Shown in pieces: positions 9,369-19,591 of a DNA stretch of 64,000 nucleotides; the stretch's first letter is position 1, and the number at the start of each line of letters is the position of its first letter. A program made the translations under genes and the position numbers. The stretch covers positions 44,041 to 108,040 of the forward strand of contig CAXRCG010000064.1 of the NCBI GenBank assembly GCA_964228885.1, given 5' to 3'. This stretch comes from UBA4582 sp964228885 (GTDB lineage: Bacteria; Pseudomonadota; Gammaproteobacteria; Pseudomonadales; Azotimanducaceae). The notes under the pieces are model-generated. The model made no database searches. It was given only the letters and a program-made list of their open reading frames with translations, and was not told the DNA's origin.

Positions 9369-9576
9369 TTTATTCCAAGTACCAGCACAAAAATTACCAA
9401 AGGATCGTAAGTTTAGCAGAAACTGGTCTAAAACAAGCCATTTCAAAACCAAAGGTACCGATTTGGGTCAATTATTGATCGAATCCCCATTAGCGGCGTG
9501 ACCCGCACACAATCTCATTTGAAACCTTGCTCAAGGAATGGTTGAATTCGCATCTCAAAAATTAGGGCACTTTTTA

Positions 9577-10863
9577 ATGACACGTTCCGAAACCTTATTC
9601 GCAAACGCCAACAAAATACTCCCTGGAGGCGTTAACTCTCCCGTTAGGGCGTTCCAGCGTGTGGGTGGCAACCCTCTGTTTTTCAAGCACAGCGAGGGCG
9701 CCTACCTGACCGACGTGGATGACAAGCGATACATCGATTACATTGGCTCTTGGGGACCCATGATCGTTGGACATAATCATCCGGAGGTTATCGATCAAGT
9801 GAAATCAGCCATATCCCACGGATTGAGTTTTGGTGCTCCGACGGAAATCGAGACGATAATGGCTGAGAAGGTCACGAAGTTGATGCCCAGCATCGAGATG
9901 ATTCGAATGGTCAGCTCTGGCACAGAAGCGACGATGAGCGCAATCAGAGTCGCAAGAGGATTTACTGGCAGAGATAAAATTGTCAAGTTTGAAGGTTGTT
10001 ATCACGGTCATAGCGACGCGCTGTTGGTTAAAGCCGGCAGCGGTGCACTGACACTAGGTGAACCTGACTCACTTGGCGTGCCAGCAAGTGTGGCACAGCA
10101 CACAGTCACGCTTGAATATAACAATATTGAACAGGTGGAAGCCTTTTTTGCCGAGGCAGGAGATCAGGTAGCAGCGGTCATCGTCGAACCAATCGCGGGT
10201 AATATGGGTTGCGTTCCGCCGATACCTGGATTCCTTGAAGCCCTAAGAACCCTGACTTCCAGTGCCGGCGCACTGCTTATTTTCGATGAGGTAATGACCG
10301 GATTCAGGGTTAAGCTTGGCGGCGCTCAAGCGCAATACAACATCGTTCCTGACCTCACCACACTCGGCAAGGTCATCGGTGGCGGCATGCCGGTCGGCGC
10401 ATTTGGTGGACGCAGAGATGTAATGAGTGTTGTTGCCCCTCTTGGCGGCGTTTATCAGGCTGGCACTCTATCGGGAAACCCCATTGCAATGACCGCCGGC
10501 CTCGCGACCTTATCACTGATTGAACAACCGGACTTTTTCGAGACATTGACCGCACGCACAGAGCGTTTAGTCACTGGTCTCAGAAACGCTGCCGCTAATG
10601 CAGGCATTGCTCTTTCAACCAATCAGGTCGGCGGGATGTTCGGTTTCTTTTTCACCGCAACGGACCCAGTTACACGATTTAGTGAAGTGATGAACGCGGA
10701 CACTGCAAGGTTTAATCTGTTCTTCAACGGCATGTTGGGCCAAGGCATTAATCTTGCACCATCTCCCTTTGAATCCGGTTTTGTGTCTGGCGCTCACACG
10801 GAAGAGGATATCGAACAAACCCTAGATGCCGCGAGCAAAATTTTAGCGACACTCAGCGAGTAA
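9577..10863 (+). CDS. hemL: Glutamate-1-semialdehyde 2,1-aminomutase
   Basis: A 428-residue PLP enzyme that converts glutamate-1-semialdehyde to 5-aminolevulinate in C5-pathway heme synthesis. The N-terminal signature ILPGGVNSPVRAFQ, the gating region FEGCYHGHSDALLVKAGSG, IFDEVMTGFRV and the PLP lysine in TTLGKVIGGGMPVGA are intact. The start is placed at ATG 9577 (MTRSETLFANA), preceded by AGGG; the ATG at 9538 gives an unusual extension and its AAGGA is too close. The downstream kinase starts 50 bases later on the same strand. Confidence 0.96.
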   Translation: MTRSETLFANANKILPGGVNSPVRAFQRVGGNPLFFKHSEGAYLTDVDDKRYIDYIGSWGPMIVGHNHPEVIDQVKSAISHGLSFGAPTEIETIMAEKVTKLMPSIEMIRMVSSGTEATMSAIRVARGFTGRDKIVKFEGCYHGHSDALLVKAGSGALTLGEPDSLGVPASVAQHTVTLEYNNIEQVEAFFAEAGDQVAAVIVEPIAGNMGCVPPIPGFLEALRTLTSSAGALLIFDEVMTGFRVKLGGAQAQYNIVPDLTTLGKVIGGGMPVGAFGGRRDVMSVVAPLGGVYQAGTLSGNPIAMTAGLATLSLIEQPDFFETLTARTERLVTGLRNAAANAGIALSTNQVGGMFGFFFTATDPVTRFSEVMNADTARFNLFFNGMLGQGINLAPSPFESGFVSGAHTEEDIEQTLDAASKILATLSE

Positions 10864-10913
10864 ACGAGTCTCCGGCACATTCACTCCCAACATAAATCGA
10901 TTAAGGAACCAAC

Positions 10914-11903
10914 GTGAAGAAATACGACATTTATGGCATTGGAAACGCGCTCGTCGATACCGAATACGAAGTTGACGACGCATTTATTAGCAAAGCGGGC
11001 GTCGGCAAAGGATTGATGACGCTGATTGACAGCGACGAGCGCAAACGGTTGCTCGACCTGCTTGAAGTTGAACACGAACACCGGGCTGTTAAACAGGCCG
11101 GCGGGGGCTCCGCGGCGAACACAATGGTCGCCGCAGCACAGCTTGGGGCCAATAGCTTTTACAGTTGCAAGGTTGCAGGCGACGAAACCGGCGACTTCTT
11201 TATGTCAGATTTAAAGATCGCAGGCGTAGATACCAATCTAGATGCGGGCCGTGAGGAAGGCATTACGGGAAAATGCATATCGATGGTAACTCCCGATGCA
11301 GAACGCACAATGACCACACACCTGGGCATTACAGAAACTTTGTCACCCAAAGAGCTAAACCGGGAAGCCCTTCGAAATTCGACCTATCTTTATATTGAAG
11401 GCTACCTCGTGACTTCACCCACGGCTTTCGCGGCTGTTAAAGAGACCATCGACATAGCTAAAGGAGCAGGCGTGCAGGTTTCATTAACACTTTCTGATCC
11501 TGCAATGGTAGAGAATTTCAAAGCATCTTTTGACGCGTTGGCCGAACTCGGTATTGATCTGATTTTTTGCAACGAAGAAGAAGCCAGGCTCTGGACAGCC
11601 GCCAGCAGTAGGGGCGAAGCCATGGCCCGCCTTAAAACCGTCTGCGGCAAAGTCGTGATGACCTGCGGCAAAGAAGGTGCCCTAGTTTTTGATGGTAAAG
11701 AGGAAACCATGTCGGTCGGTGTCGCAACCAAGGCAGTAGATACGACTGGTGCGGGAGATATTTTTGCAGGCACTTTCCTTTTTGGTTTGACCCGTGGCAT
11801 GAGCTTTCCTGCCTGTGCAGATCTTGCTAACCGGGCAGCCTCACTGCTTGTTTCAAGCTTCGGCGCTCGCGCTGACAAAGCGGCTCTTCGCAGCCTCTTA
11901 TAA
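10914..11903 (+). CDS. PfkB-family kinase, adenosine-kinase type
   Basis: A 329-residue ribokinase-fold kinase. The first PfkB signature region is AGGGSAANTMVAAAQLG near residue 62. The C-terminal anion-hole and catalytic-base motif DTTGAGDIFAGTF is near residue 275. Proteins of this kind in gammaproteobacteria are annotated as adenosine kinase, which phosphorylates adenosine to AMP for purine salvage; other sugar or nucleoside substrates are possible. It starts with GTG behind AAGGA and ends eight bases before the FAD dehydrogenase gene. Confidence 0.88.
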   Translation: MKKYDIYGIGNALVDTEYEVDDAFISKAGVGKGLMTLIDSDERKRLLDLLEVEHEHRAVKQAGGGSAANTMVAAAQLGANSFYSCKVAGDETGDFFMSDLKIAGVDTNLDAGREEGITGKCISMVTPDAERTMTTHLGITETLSPKELNREALRNSTYLYIEGYLVTSPTAFAAVKETIDIAKGAGVQVSLTLSDPAMVENFKASFDALAELGIDLIFCNEEEARLWTAASSRGEAMARLKTVCGKVVMTCGKEGALVFDGKEETMSVGVATKAVDTTGAGDIFAGTFLFGLTRGMSFPACADLANRAASLLVSSFGARADKAALRSLL

Positions 11904-11911
11904 TCCAAGGC

Positions 11912-13168
11912 ATGACCCGACCATCGATCATTGTTGCTGGTGCGGGAATAATTGGTGCGTCAATTGCCTTCAACCTTTCACAGAAAGGTTATGCGGTTAC
12001 ATTAATAGATCGAACAGCGCCAGCATCCGGCGCATCGTTCGGCAATGCTGGCGGTATCGTTAATAATTCCTGCGTACCAACATCAACACCCGGCATTGTC
12101 TTTGACCTTGTCAAGATGCTGACTCGACCTCATTCACCATTTTCTCTTAGACCTCGGTATCTTCTGAAAGCACTCCCTTGGCTAATTGAGTTTCTTCACC
12201 AAAGCCGCCAAGACCGAGTTAACCAAAACGCAGCTCAGCTACACGCACTCACCCGTCACGCCGCCGAGGACTGGCTAAAACTCGTGGGTGAAACTGCGCT
12301 GACTCGTTATGTGCAAAAGGTTGGATGGCTTAAGGTGTACTCATCAACCCGCAGCTTTGCGAATACTGTTTTCGCTCAACAATTAATGGATCGTTTACAG
12401 GTGCCCTATGACGTACTTGGTGCTCGAGATATAAGACGGCTCGAACCTGCTTTGTCACCTAATTTTACTTGCGGTCTATTTCAACCAGACGCTCTGCACA
12501 TTACCAACCCAGGTGCACTGGTTCATGAGATGACTCATCTCATGCTCGGGTACGGTGGCATCTACAAAAAGATGTGCGTAGAACAAGTCAGCATGGGCAA
12601 AAACGCAGTCACTGTCTCAAACAAATCGGAATCACTGAGCGCTGACAAACTTGTTATCGCAACGGGAGCCTATACCGAACCTCTGGCTACGATGGTCGGA
12701 GACAAAGTGACGCTAGTCGCGGAACGCGGCTACCATATGATGTTCCCAAGCACCACTGCCTCCCTGTTATCTCGTCCGGTCGTCAATGGTGATAGTTCTT
12801 TTGTCTTATCTCCGATGGACACTGGCATGCGCATGACCAGTCAGGTTGAGATCTCAGGTGTCAATGACCCTCCCGACTACCAACGAATTAGGCACCTCAC
12901 CCAACTAGCTCGAAGGATGCTTCCCGATCTAGATACACAGGAAGAGTCAGTGTGGATGGGTTGTCGACCATCATTACCTGACTCACTTCCAGTGATTAGC
13001 CGTTCTTATGCGAGCAACAGCATCATCTACGCATTTGGACACCAGCACCTCGGTATGACCCTTGGTCCGGTGACGGCATTTCTGGTTGAACAAATGCTTA
13101 CTGGCGAGAAAACCAAAACAGATCTCCACCCCTACCGGATAAATCGATTCAAATCTGCTTTTACATAA
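11912..13168 (+). CDS. DadA-like FAD-dependent amino acid dehydrogenase
   Basis: A 418-residue flavoprotein of the DAO superfamily. The dinucleotide-binding motif AGAGIIGASIAFNLSQ is at the N-terminus, ending in the acidic residue of LIDR, and the C-terminal FAD contact is YAFGHQHLGMTLGP. It resembles the D-amino-acid dehydrogenase (DadA) group, which oxidises D-amino acids and passes electrons to the respiratory chain. The true substrate may be another amine or imino acid. It probably shares a transcript with the kinase upstream. The 189 bases that follow contain no clear terminator. Confidence 0.85.
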   Translation: MTRPSIIVAGAGIIGASIAFNLSQKGYAVTLIDRTAPASGASFGNAGGIVNNSCVPTSTPGIVFDLVKMLTRPHSPFSLRPRYLLKALPWLIEFLHQSRQDRVNQNAAQLHALTRHAAEDWLKLVGETALTRYVQKVGWLKVYSSTRSFANTVFAQQLMDRLQVPYDVLGARDIRRLEPALSPNFTCGLFQPDALHITNPGALVHEMTHLMLGYGGIYKKMCVEQVSMGKNAVTVSNKSESLSADKLVIATGAYTEPLATMVGDKVTLVAERGYHMMFPSTTASLLSRPVVNGDSSFVLSPMDTGMRMTSQVEISGVNDPPDYQRIRHLTQLARRMLPDLDTQEESVWMGCRPSLPDSLPVISRSYASNSIIYAFGHQHLGMTLGPVTAFLVEQMLTGEKTKTDLHPYRINRFKSAFT

Positions 13169-13357
13169 GACACGTTGACAACATATCTACGCAGTTGTTG
13201 TTCCTCAAAGAACGCTTTTGAGCGACGATACAGGTGATAGACCTTTATCTTTGCACGGCACACACAGGGCGTACGAATTGACTAAACCGGCACGCCAAAG
13301 TCGATAACCTCCATGGCCTAGCGGGAGAACTCATCGCCAATATTGAACCCATGATGT

Positions 13358-15721
13358 TTATCCAAAAAGACCTAATTGCTTATCGGTGATCTGCCCTAAC
13401 GATGTTCCCTTAAACGCGAGAATCGCATCAGCAACGGGAGCCAATTGTTTTTCAACGTAAAAGTCGTAATCAAGGTCCGAGCGCAGATATTGCTTAGGTT
13501 CAGGACCATTAACTGTCATGACGTACTCTATCCACTTGCTTGCAGAAAACACCCCTGCAGTCCCGCGATCCTGTTTCTCTTGTTCAGCCATTCGAGCAGC
13601 TTTGACATGGGGCGGAACGTTTTTTGTGTAATCTGCAAGCTTCCTGCGCAAACGCTTCCTTAGGACAAGCTGATCATCCTTTTCACCTCGATAAACCGAG
13701 GCAACAGTTTCTTTGACGTATCCCTCGAAGGGGGCTTCCTGAAAAACGAGTTTGTAGAGCGTCTGTTGAAACTCTCTCGCCAACTGGCTCCAGTCAGTCC
13801 GGACTGTTTCCAGACCCTTAAAAACCATCTCCTGCTCACCTTCCTTCATGACAACACCGGCATACCGCTTCTTGCTGCCTGCGTCCGAACCACGAACCGT
13901 AGGCATCAAAAATTTCACAAATCGGGTTTCATATTCAAGCTCAAGTCGACTGGACACACCAAGTGATGTCTGCAAATGCTCCCGCCACCAGTTATTCAGA
14001 TAGGTCACCAGTTCAACCGCCGTCTGGTCAACATCACTTGCCCCCTTGAGGTCTACGAATACAGAATCCGTATCCCCGTAGATCACCGGAAAGCCCTTCT
14101 CTTCTAACAAGTTCCTAGTCGTCTGCAATATTTCATGTCCTCGCAAGGTAATCGAGCTTGCCAGCTTTGGATCGAAAAAGCGGCATCCGGTCGTTCCCAT
14201 CACACCATAGAATGAATTCATGATGATCTTGATCGCCTGAGACATCGCTGTTTTTTTCAGCTTTTTTGCCTGGTCTCGTGCATCCCAGAGATTCGCGATA
14301 ATCTCAGGAAGAATATAATTATCTCGGGAAAACTGACTTTCCTTAAAGCCGGGAATGGGGTCGTTCTCTTCGCTTGCAACTATCATCGCCAGCGGATCTA
14401 CATGAAAGGTTCGAATAATGCTGGGATACAAACTCTTAAAATCGAGCAACACGACGTCTTCAAATAAGCCAGGCTTAGAGTCAAGCACATAACCACCGGG
14501 GCTGCTGATGTCTTGTTCAAGATCGGCCACCGGCGCAACAAAGCCCTTGCGATGCAAGCGAGGCAAATAAAGGTAGTCGAATGCCGCAACAGACCCACCG
14601 GGTCGATCCAACTCGAGACCCGTTAACCTTCCACGCTCTAGGCTAAATGCCATCAGTTCAGTCGATTCAAATATTTCAACAACAAGCTGACAATCCTCAA
14701 GATTATAAGCCGCCAATTTCAGCTTATCTTCTCGAAACATATCTTGAATTTCACTGGCTCGACTTTCTACATTATCGACCAGTTTACCTCTACCCAGTAA
14801 TTCGCGAGCAACAAAATCTAAAGCAAAACTCTCGAATGACCATGCCGCAGTTCGCAGCATTTCAATGCCATCAAGCACAACCCGTCCTGGCACCAACGCA
14901 TAATTTCTGTCCTGACGCTGCGGGTTAGTTCGCCAGTGCACAGTCTCGCCACCACGTCCAAGCCGGAAGTCAATGTTGAGCGCTTGGCATCTTTGTTCCA
15001 GAAATTGCAAATCAAACGCAACCACGCTCCAACCAATGATCACATCCGGATCAACCTCAGCGAACCAGGATAAGAAGCGCCGTATTAGCGCACGCTCATC
15101 GACTAAAAACTCCAGATACTCTGGCTGACCTGCCACATCAACACCGGTCATAAAGACAGCCTGAAAACCCTTACCAGCAACCGCGATCGAATAAAGCACG
15201 TTCTCAGAATATGAAGTTTCAATATCTAATGACGCTATTTTTAGCGTTGGCGTAAAGTTCACCGGGGCGAGCTGCGGGTTTAAAAACGATTGATAGGCGC
15301 CAACGCCCACCGGGAGATCAGCGCCTTCTTGAGTCGAGGTGCCCGAAATCGACAGCGCGCCATTAATAAACCGCTCCATCAAGAAGCGATCAGTTGGACG
15401 AACATCAGCTTCAAGGGCAGCTATTTTTTTGGCTGAGAGTCTGGATCTTGCGACATTAAGATCACGCTGATTCCTAAAATAACAAGCGTGAACCGGGGTA
15501 CTTTGAAAGTCCTTCAGTTTTATCTGTTGGTGCCGCCAGGCTACCACGCCTTTCAAAATATTTTCAGCGCGGAGGATCAGGTTATCAGGCAGGAAAAAGA
15601 TGGAATCCTGATTTTCGATGGTTATCTGAACCGGCCCTTCGCAGGTGGCTGCCCAAAAGACGAGGCTTTGTCCTTCAGCCGTTTCTGTCCACTGCCTCGT
15701 TAAAATAAACCCGTGAACCAT
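13358..15721 (-). CDS. polB: DNA polymerase II (family B)
   Basis: A 787-residue family B polymerase, close to the 783 residues of E. coli Pol II. The exonuclease motif is ASLDIETS and polymerase motif A is DFKSLYPSIIRTF. Motif B is KIIMNSFYGVMG and motif C is YGDTDSVFV. The terminal QLGLFG is a beta-clamp-binding type end. It restarts stalled forks and extends across damage with proofreading. The start is set at ATG 15721 (MVHGFILTRQW), which aligns with the E. coli N-terminus. In E. coli the gene is LexA-controlled, but I see no CTGT-N8-ACAG operator in the 219 bases upstream. Confidence 0.96.
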   Translation of the reverse strand: MVHGFILTRQWTETAEGQSLVFWAATCEGPVQITIENQDSIFFLPDNLILRAENILKGVVAWRHQQIKLKDFQSTPVHACYFRNQRDLNVARSRLSAKKIAALEADVRPTDRFLMERFINGALSISGTSTQEGADLPVGVGAYQSFLNPQLAPVNFTPTLKIASLDIETSYSENVLYSIAVAGKGFQAVFMTGVDVAGQPEYLEFLVDERALIRRFLSWFAEVDPDVIIGWSVVAFDLQFLEQRCQALNIDFRLGRGGETVHWRTNPQRQDRNYALVPGRVVLDGIEMLRTAAWSFESFALDFVARELLGRGKLVDNVESRASEIQDMFREDKLKLAAYNLEDCQLVVEIFESTELMAFSLERGRLTGLELDRPGGSVAAFDYLYLPRLHRKGFVAPVADLEQDISSPGGYVLDSKPGLFEDVVLLDFKSLYPSIIRTFHVDPLAMIVASEENDPIPGFKESQFSRDNYILPEIIANLWDARDQAKKLKKTAMSQAIKIIMNSFYGVMGTTGCRFFDPKLASSITLRGHEILQTTRNLLEEKGFPVIYGDTDSVFVDLKGASDVDQTAVELVTYLNNWWREHLQTSLGVSSRLELEYETRFVKFLMPTVRGSDAGSKKRYAGVVMKEGEQEMVFKGLETVRTDWSQLAREFQQTLYKLVFQEAPFEGYVKETVASVYRGEKDDQLVLRKRLRRKLADYTKNVPPHVKAARMAEQEKQDRGTAGVFSASKWIEYVMTVNGPEPKQYLRSDLDYDFYVEKQLAPVADAILAFKGTSLGQITDKQLGLFG

Positions 15722-15940
15722 GTGTGTGGTTGTCTCTTGGGAAACCGAATCAAAAGTTAGATGAAGATTAGGATGTCGGCCGGCAGACTTCAACTAAGCT
15801 ATTGACGCCTGGCCGATAAAAGAAACTAAAACCGGCTGCACAATGCATGACTGACGTGACCCATTCTGCACAAGACGCCCACTAGATACTTATCACATCT
15901 GCGTTGCAAATAGCACTGTGTCCCGGCAAGCGAGCAGGCA

Positions 15941-16711
15941 CTAGCTTGCAAAAATCAGCTGTATGGCACCTGTTGGCCCTTCAGTGACGGTCACCGATAC
16001 ATCAAATGCCTGTTGAATCGAGTCTGAAGTGATAACCGCAGCCGGCTTACCGACTCCCAGAATCTTTCCCTCATTCATCAGAATGATTTCATCACAAAAC
16101 TGACACGCCAATTCAATATCGTGCAACACCAGTCCAACCGCTGTACCCTGCGCGGCGAAACCACGCACTAATCTAAAAAACGCCACCTGATGGGCGATAT
16201 CCAGTGGCGCTATCGGTTCGTCGAAAAGTAAATGTGCGTGACTCAGATCATCAACAACTTGGCTAACCACACGGCAAATTTGCACTCTCTGCTTTTCGCC
16301 GCCTGAGAGCGAGGTATAAGACCGCTGAGCGAAGTCAGTCAGCGAAAACAAATGTAAGACCTCAGCGACTAGCGCATGGTTTGTCGCTTCATCGCTTTGA
16401 TGGGGAATTCTGCCCATCAGCACAACTTCTTCTACACTAAAGGGAAAATCCAGACTAGCGGTCTGCGGTAATACAGCAATCCTTTTTGCCAGCTCCCCTC
16501 GCGACCGTGATTTCAAGTCAACCCCGTCTAGACTGATAGAACCAGACTGCGCTTTTTCGTATCCTGCTGCGAGGTGCACAAGTGACGTTTTTCCAGCACC
16601 ATTCGCGCCCAGAATCCCAGTGACACGACCACTAGGGATTGTCGCCGATATATCCTCCAGCAACAGTTGGCTACCCACACCAAAACGACAATGTCTCAAT
16701 TTAAGCGTCAA
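15941..16711 (-). CDS. hmuV: Heme-type ABC transporter ATP-binding protein (HmuV-like)
   Basis: A 256-residue ABC ATPase. Walker A is GANGAGKTS, the signature is LSGGEKQRV, Walker B is HLLFDEP, and the switch His lies in VLHDIE. The sequence is of the FecE/HmuV group that powers heme or ferric-siderophore import, with closest resemblance to HmuV. Its ATG overlaps the permease stop by four bases, so the two are translationally coupled. No periplasmic binding protein or outer-membrane receptor gene is in the window. Confidence 0.9.
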   Translation of the reverse strand: MTLKLRHCRFGVGSQLLLEDISATIPSGRVTGILGANGAGKTSLVHLAAGYEKAQSGSISLDGVDLKSRSRGELAKRIAVLPQTASLDFPFSVEEVVLMGRIPHQSDEATNHALVAEVLHLFSLTDFAQRSYTSLSGGEKQRVQICRVVSQVVDDLSHAHLLFDEPIAPLDIAHQVAFFRLVRGFAAQGTAVGLVLHDIELACQFCDEIILMNEGKILGVGKPAAVITSDSIQQAFDVSVTVTEGPTGAIQLIFAS

Positions 16712-17691
16712 ATGCCCAACTTTCCTTTCTGACGCATAATCAGATAGATAAAAAATGGTCCGCCTAACAAAGCTGTCAGTATCCCTATGGGTAGTTCAGC
16801 AGGCGAAATGATACTTCTACCAACACCATCGGCCAAAAGCACCAGAATAGCCCCTAGCAGAGCCGAGCCAGGTATAACAACTGAATGATTCGAGCTACTC
16901 GTCAAGCGAATAAGGTGAGGAACAACTAGACCTACAAACGCCACAATACCCGTCAGCGCGACACCTACCCCAACAATAACAGCAGTCAATACGACGATTC
17001 GCTGACGTAAACGGGTAATATCAATGCCAAGGTAGTAAGCTTCTTTGTCTCCAAGGGTTACGGCATTGAGGTTTCTACTTTCTCTCATCAACAAAACGAT
17101 CGCCGCAGGAATAATCAAAGCAATCGAAACACCGGTCCAATCCGCGCCATTGAAACTTCCTAGGGCCCAAAAGGTCACCGATCGCAGCTCAAGATCTGAA
17201 GATAAATATGAGAACAACCCGACCCCAGCTATCGCAATTGAATTGAAAGCAATACCTGCAAGCAACATGCTTGAAATTGTGCCACTTCGCTTGCCAATCT
17301 CAAGCACCAACCACGAAATCAACAATCCTCCGACAAAAGCACTGCCACTGACACCCAGCAGACCAAAAGCAGAGGTATGAAGATCAAGCACCATATACGC
17401 CGCGGCAAACAATGCAGCCCCACTGGACACGCCTATGAGAGCAGGATCTGCCAAAGGGTTTCGGAACAATCCCTGAATCACAGCTCCCGCAACAGACACA
17501 CCGGCACCAACAATGATCGCAAGCAACACCCTGGGAAGCCTAATCTCCCAGAATATTGTTTCACTCACCGCATCTGCATGCCCCATCAACAAATCTAACA
17601 GCAAAATCTTCGAGGCACCGACACAGAGCATCATGGCCGTTGATAGCAATAGCGTGATCAGTAGCACAGGCGATTTCATTAACCAGCGCAT
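16708..17691 (-). CDS. hmuU: FecCD/HmuU-type iron or heme ABC permease
   Basis: A 327-residue integral membrane protein with about nine hydrophobic helices. It carries the FecCD family signature RLPRVLLAIIVGAGVSVAGA and the coupling region GLFRNPLADPALIGVSSGAA. It forms the membrane channel for import of heme or an iron chelate from periplasm to cytoplasm. Its ATG directly follows the sfsA stop (TGAATG), so it is expressed from the aminotransferase-sfsA transcript. The substrate assignment leans on the HmuV-like ATPase next to it. Confidence 0.88.
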   Translation of the reverse strand: MRWLMKSPVLLITLLLSTAMMLCVGASKILLLDLLMGHADAVSETIFWEIRLPRVLLAIIVGAGVSVAGAVIQGLFRNPLADPALIGVSSGAALFAAAYMVLDLHTSAFGLLGVSGSAFVGGLLISWLVLEIGKRSGTISSMLLAGIAFNSIAIAGVGLFSYLSSDLELRSVTFWALGSFNGADWTGVSIALIIPAAIVLLMRESRNLNAVTLGDKEAYYLGIDITRLRQRIVVLTAVIVGVGVALTGIVAFVGLVVPHLIRLTSSSNHSVVIPGSALLGAILVLLADGVGRSIISPAELPIGILTALLGGPFFIYLIMRQKGKLGI

Positions 17692-18411
17692 TCAAACACT
17701 TTCCAAAAAGGGCATTGAATGTCCCAGCACAATACCTTCCGGTGAACATTTCGTACTGTAGGCATAAACTTCCACCCCCACTTCACGAGCTGCAACCAGG
17801 GTCTCTGCGTAAAGCGGGTCAATATCACGGGCAGGCACAACCTGAGTGATACCTGTATGCTGCACACAGAAGAAAAGCACGCCGCGAAAACCCGCTCTAA
17901 CAACTTCAGTGAGTTCACGCAGGTGTTTGGTTCCTCGCGCTGTGACCGCATCTGGAAACCGCCCCAACCCCTTCGCGATGGACTCATCCAGTAGCGTCAC
18001 ACTTTTAATTTCGATGTAGCAATCCGGTTTGTTTGGGTGCTCGCTGAGAAATAGATCAATACGGCTATTCTCTGCCCCGTATTTCACTTCACTTTGCACA
18101 GCGCTGTAGCCCCGAAATTCGGGCACGTTACCCAGCCCCTCTTTAACAATGGCGTTAGCTCTCGCAGATTGAATGCCAATAAAATGTCCTAATGGCGTGC
18201 GGCTGATCTCCCAGGTATTGGGATATTTACGTTTGGCATTATCCGAAGTAGAAAACCAGACTTCATCTCCTGGATTTGCGCAATTCTTCATTGAACCCGT
18301 GTTCGGGCAGTGGATTGTTCGCCGGCTGCCATCATCCAATTCAATATCTGCCAGAAAGCGTTTGTATCTTCGCAGCAAAATACCATGTTCCAGCGCACCT
18401 TCAAATTCCAC
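17692..18411 (-). CDS. sfsA: SfsA family nuclease / sugar fermentation stimulation protein
   Basis: A 239-residue SfsA protein (E. coli: 234). Conserved blocks are RRYKRFLADIEL near the start, HCPNTGSMKNCANPGD, YGAENSRIDLFL and CYIEIKSVTL; the last two carry the PD-(D/E)xK-like nuclease residues. The biological role is poorly understood. The start is taken as GTG at 18411 because GGAG lies seven bases upstream and the product then begins MEF as in E. coli. It overlaps the 3' end of the aminotransferase gene by 11 bases. Confidence 0.93.
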   Translation of the reverse strand: MEFEGALEHGILLRRYKRFLADIELDDGSRRTIHCPNTGSMKNCANPGDEVWFSTSDNAKRKYPNTWEISRTPLGHFIGIQSARANAIVKEGLGNVPEFRGYSAVQSEVKYGAENSRIDLFLSEHPNKPDCYIEIKSVTLLDESIAKGLGRFPDAVTARGTKHLRELTEVVRAGFRGVLFFCVQHTGITQVVPARDIDPLYAETLVAAREVGVEVYAYSTKCSPEGIVLGHSMPFLESV

Positions 18412-19591
18412 GATTATGCTCCAGCGCAAGGGTTAATCTCTCAACCCCTGTTCTCAGCGTTTCAAGATTCTGGGAATAACTGAAGCGCACATAATCTTCG
18501 GCGAGGTATGTGCCGAAATCAGTTCCCGGCGTAATTGCGACATGATGCTGTTCCAACAAAGAATGAGCAAATGCCTCGCTACTGCCAAGTCCTGCTGGAA
18601 GTTTTGCATAGACATAAAAAGCGCCCTCGGGCATCAACGGCACACCGAACCCTAGCTTCCTTAGCGCAGGCACCAAAAAATCTCTTCTTCTTTTGAACTC
18701 CGCTTTATTTCTTTCCATCTCACTTTTCGCGTCCATACCAAAAGCAGCCAGAGCGGCGTATTGCGCAACACTCGAAGGACATATAAACAGGTTTTGTGAC
18801 AACTTTTCAGCGATTTTTACTGCGTCGGGTGGGACAACCATCCAACCCAGACGCCATCCTGTCATACCAAAATATTTCGAAAAACTGTTCACAACGAAGG
18901 CAGAGGGGTCTATCGATAAGACTGAATCTTGAGCCACCTCATCGTAGACAAGCCCATGATAGATTTCGTCGACAACCAAATAACCGTTACGCTGCCTTAT
19001 CGCGCTGGCTATCTGCTCCAAATCTTTCCTGGGAATTACGGCACCGGTAGGGTTTGCTGGAGAGGCAATCAGGGCTCCGCGCGTGTTATCTCTCCAATGT
19101 CGCTCGATCAGCGCCGGTGTCAGTTGAAAATGATCATCCGCGGTGACAGGCACTAACTGAGGCTCTGCTTCAAACGCGTGTAAAAAGTGCCTGTTACAAG
19201 GATACCCAGGGTCCGTCATCAAAAACCCCTCATCAACATTAAGCAACATTGAGGTCACTAACAGAAGTGCGGCAGATCCGCCCGTAGTGATAAAAATACG
19301 ACTGGGATCTATGGAAATACCATACCCATCCATGTAATGCTGACTGATACACGCGCGCAGTTCAGGCAATCCCTGTGCCGCGGTATATTTCGTTTTTCCG
19401 GCAGTCAGTGCTTTTTGGCCAGCTTTTACAATTTGCCCGGGCGTGGGGAAATCTGGTTCTCCAACTTCCATATGCACAACATCATGCCCCTCGGCCTCCA
19501 GTGCCGCTGCACGGGCTACGATATCCATCACCCGAAATGGTTCAATCTTTCTCACTCTTTCTGCGTACTTAACGCTGTTTTCCTCGCCCAT
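18401..19591 (-). CDS. Class I/II PLP-dependent aminotransferase
   Basis: A 396-residue fold-type I aminotransferase. Substrate and cofactor motifs include MEVGEPDFPTP, the PLP-lysine region SFSKYFGMTGWRLGW near residue 235, SPANPTG and VDEIYHGLVY, and the terminal arginine block RFSYSQ. It transfers amino groups between an amino acid and a 2-oxo acid; the exact pair cannot be assigned. It is first gene of the aminotransferase-sfsA-hmuUV run and is divergent from dksA, as in Pseudomonas. The ATG is preceded by GGGAAG. Confidence 0.9.
   Translation of the reverse strand: MGEENSVKYAERVRKIEPFRVMDIVARAAALEAEGHDVVHMEVGEPDFPTPGQIVKAGQKALTAGKTKYTAAQGLPELRACISQHYMDGYGISIDPSRIFITTGGSAALLLVTSMLLNVDEGFLMTDPGYPCNRHFLHAFEAEPQLVPVTADDHFQLTPALIERHWRDNTRGALIASPANPTGAVIPRKDLEQIASAIRQRNGYLVVDEIYHGLVYDEVAQDSVLSIDPSAFVVNSFSKYFGMTGWRLGWMVVPPDAVKIAEKLSQNLFICPSSVAQYAALAAFGMDAKSEMERNKAEFKRRRDFLVPALRKLGFGVPLMPEGAFYVYAKLPAGLGSSEAFAHSLLEQHHVAITPGTDFGTYLAEDYVRFSYSQNLETLRTGVERLTLALEHNRGI

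Noticed and set aside
15722..15940. LexA operator before polB
   Set aside because: Looked for CTGT-N8-ACAG on both strands and found no acceptable match.
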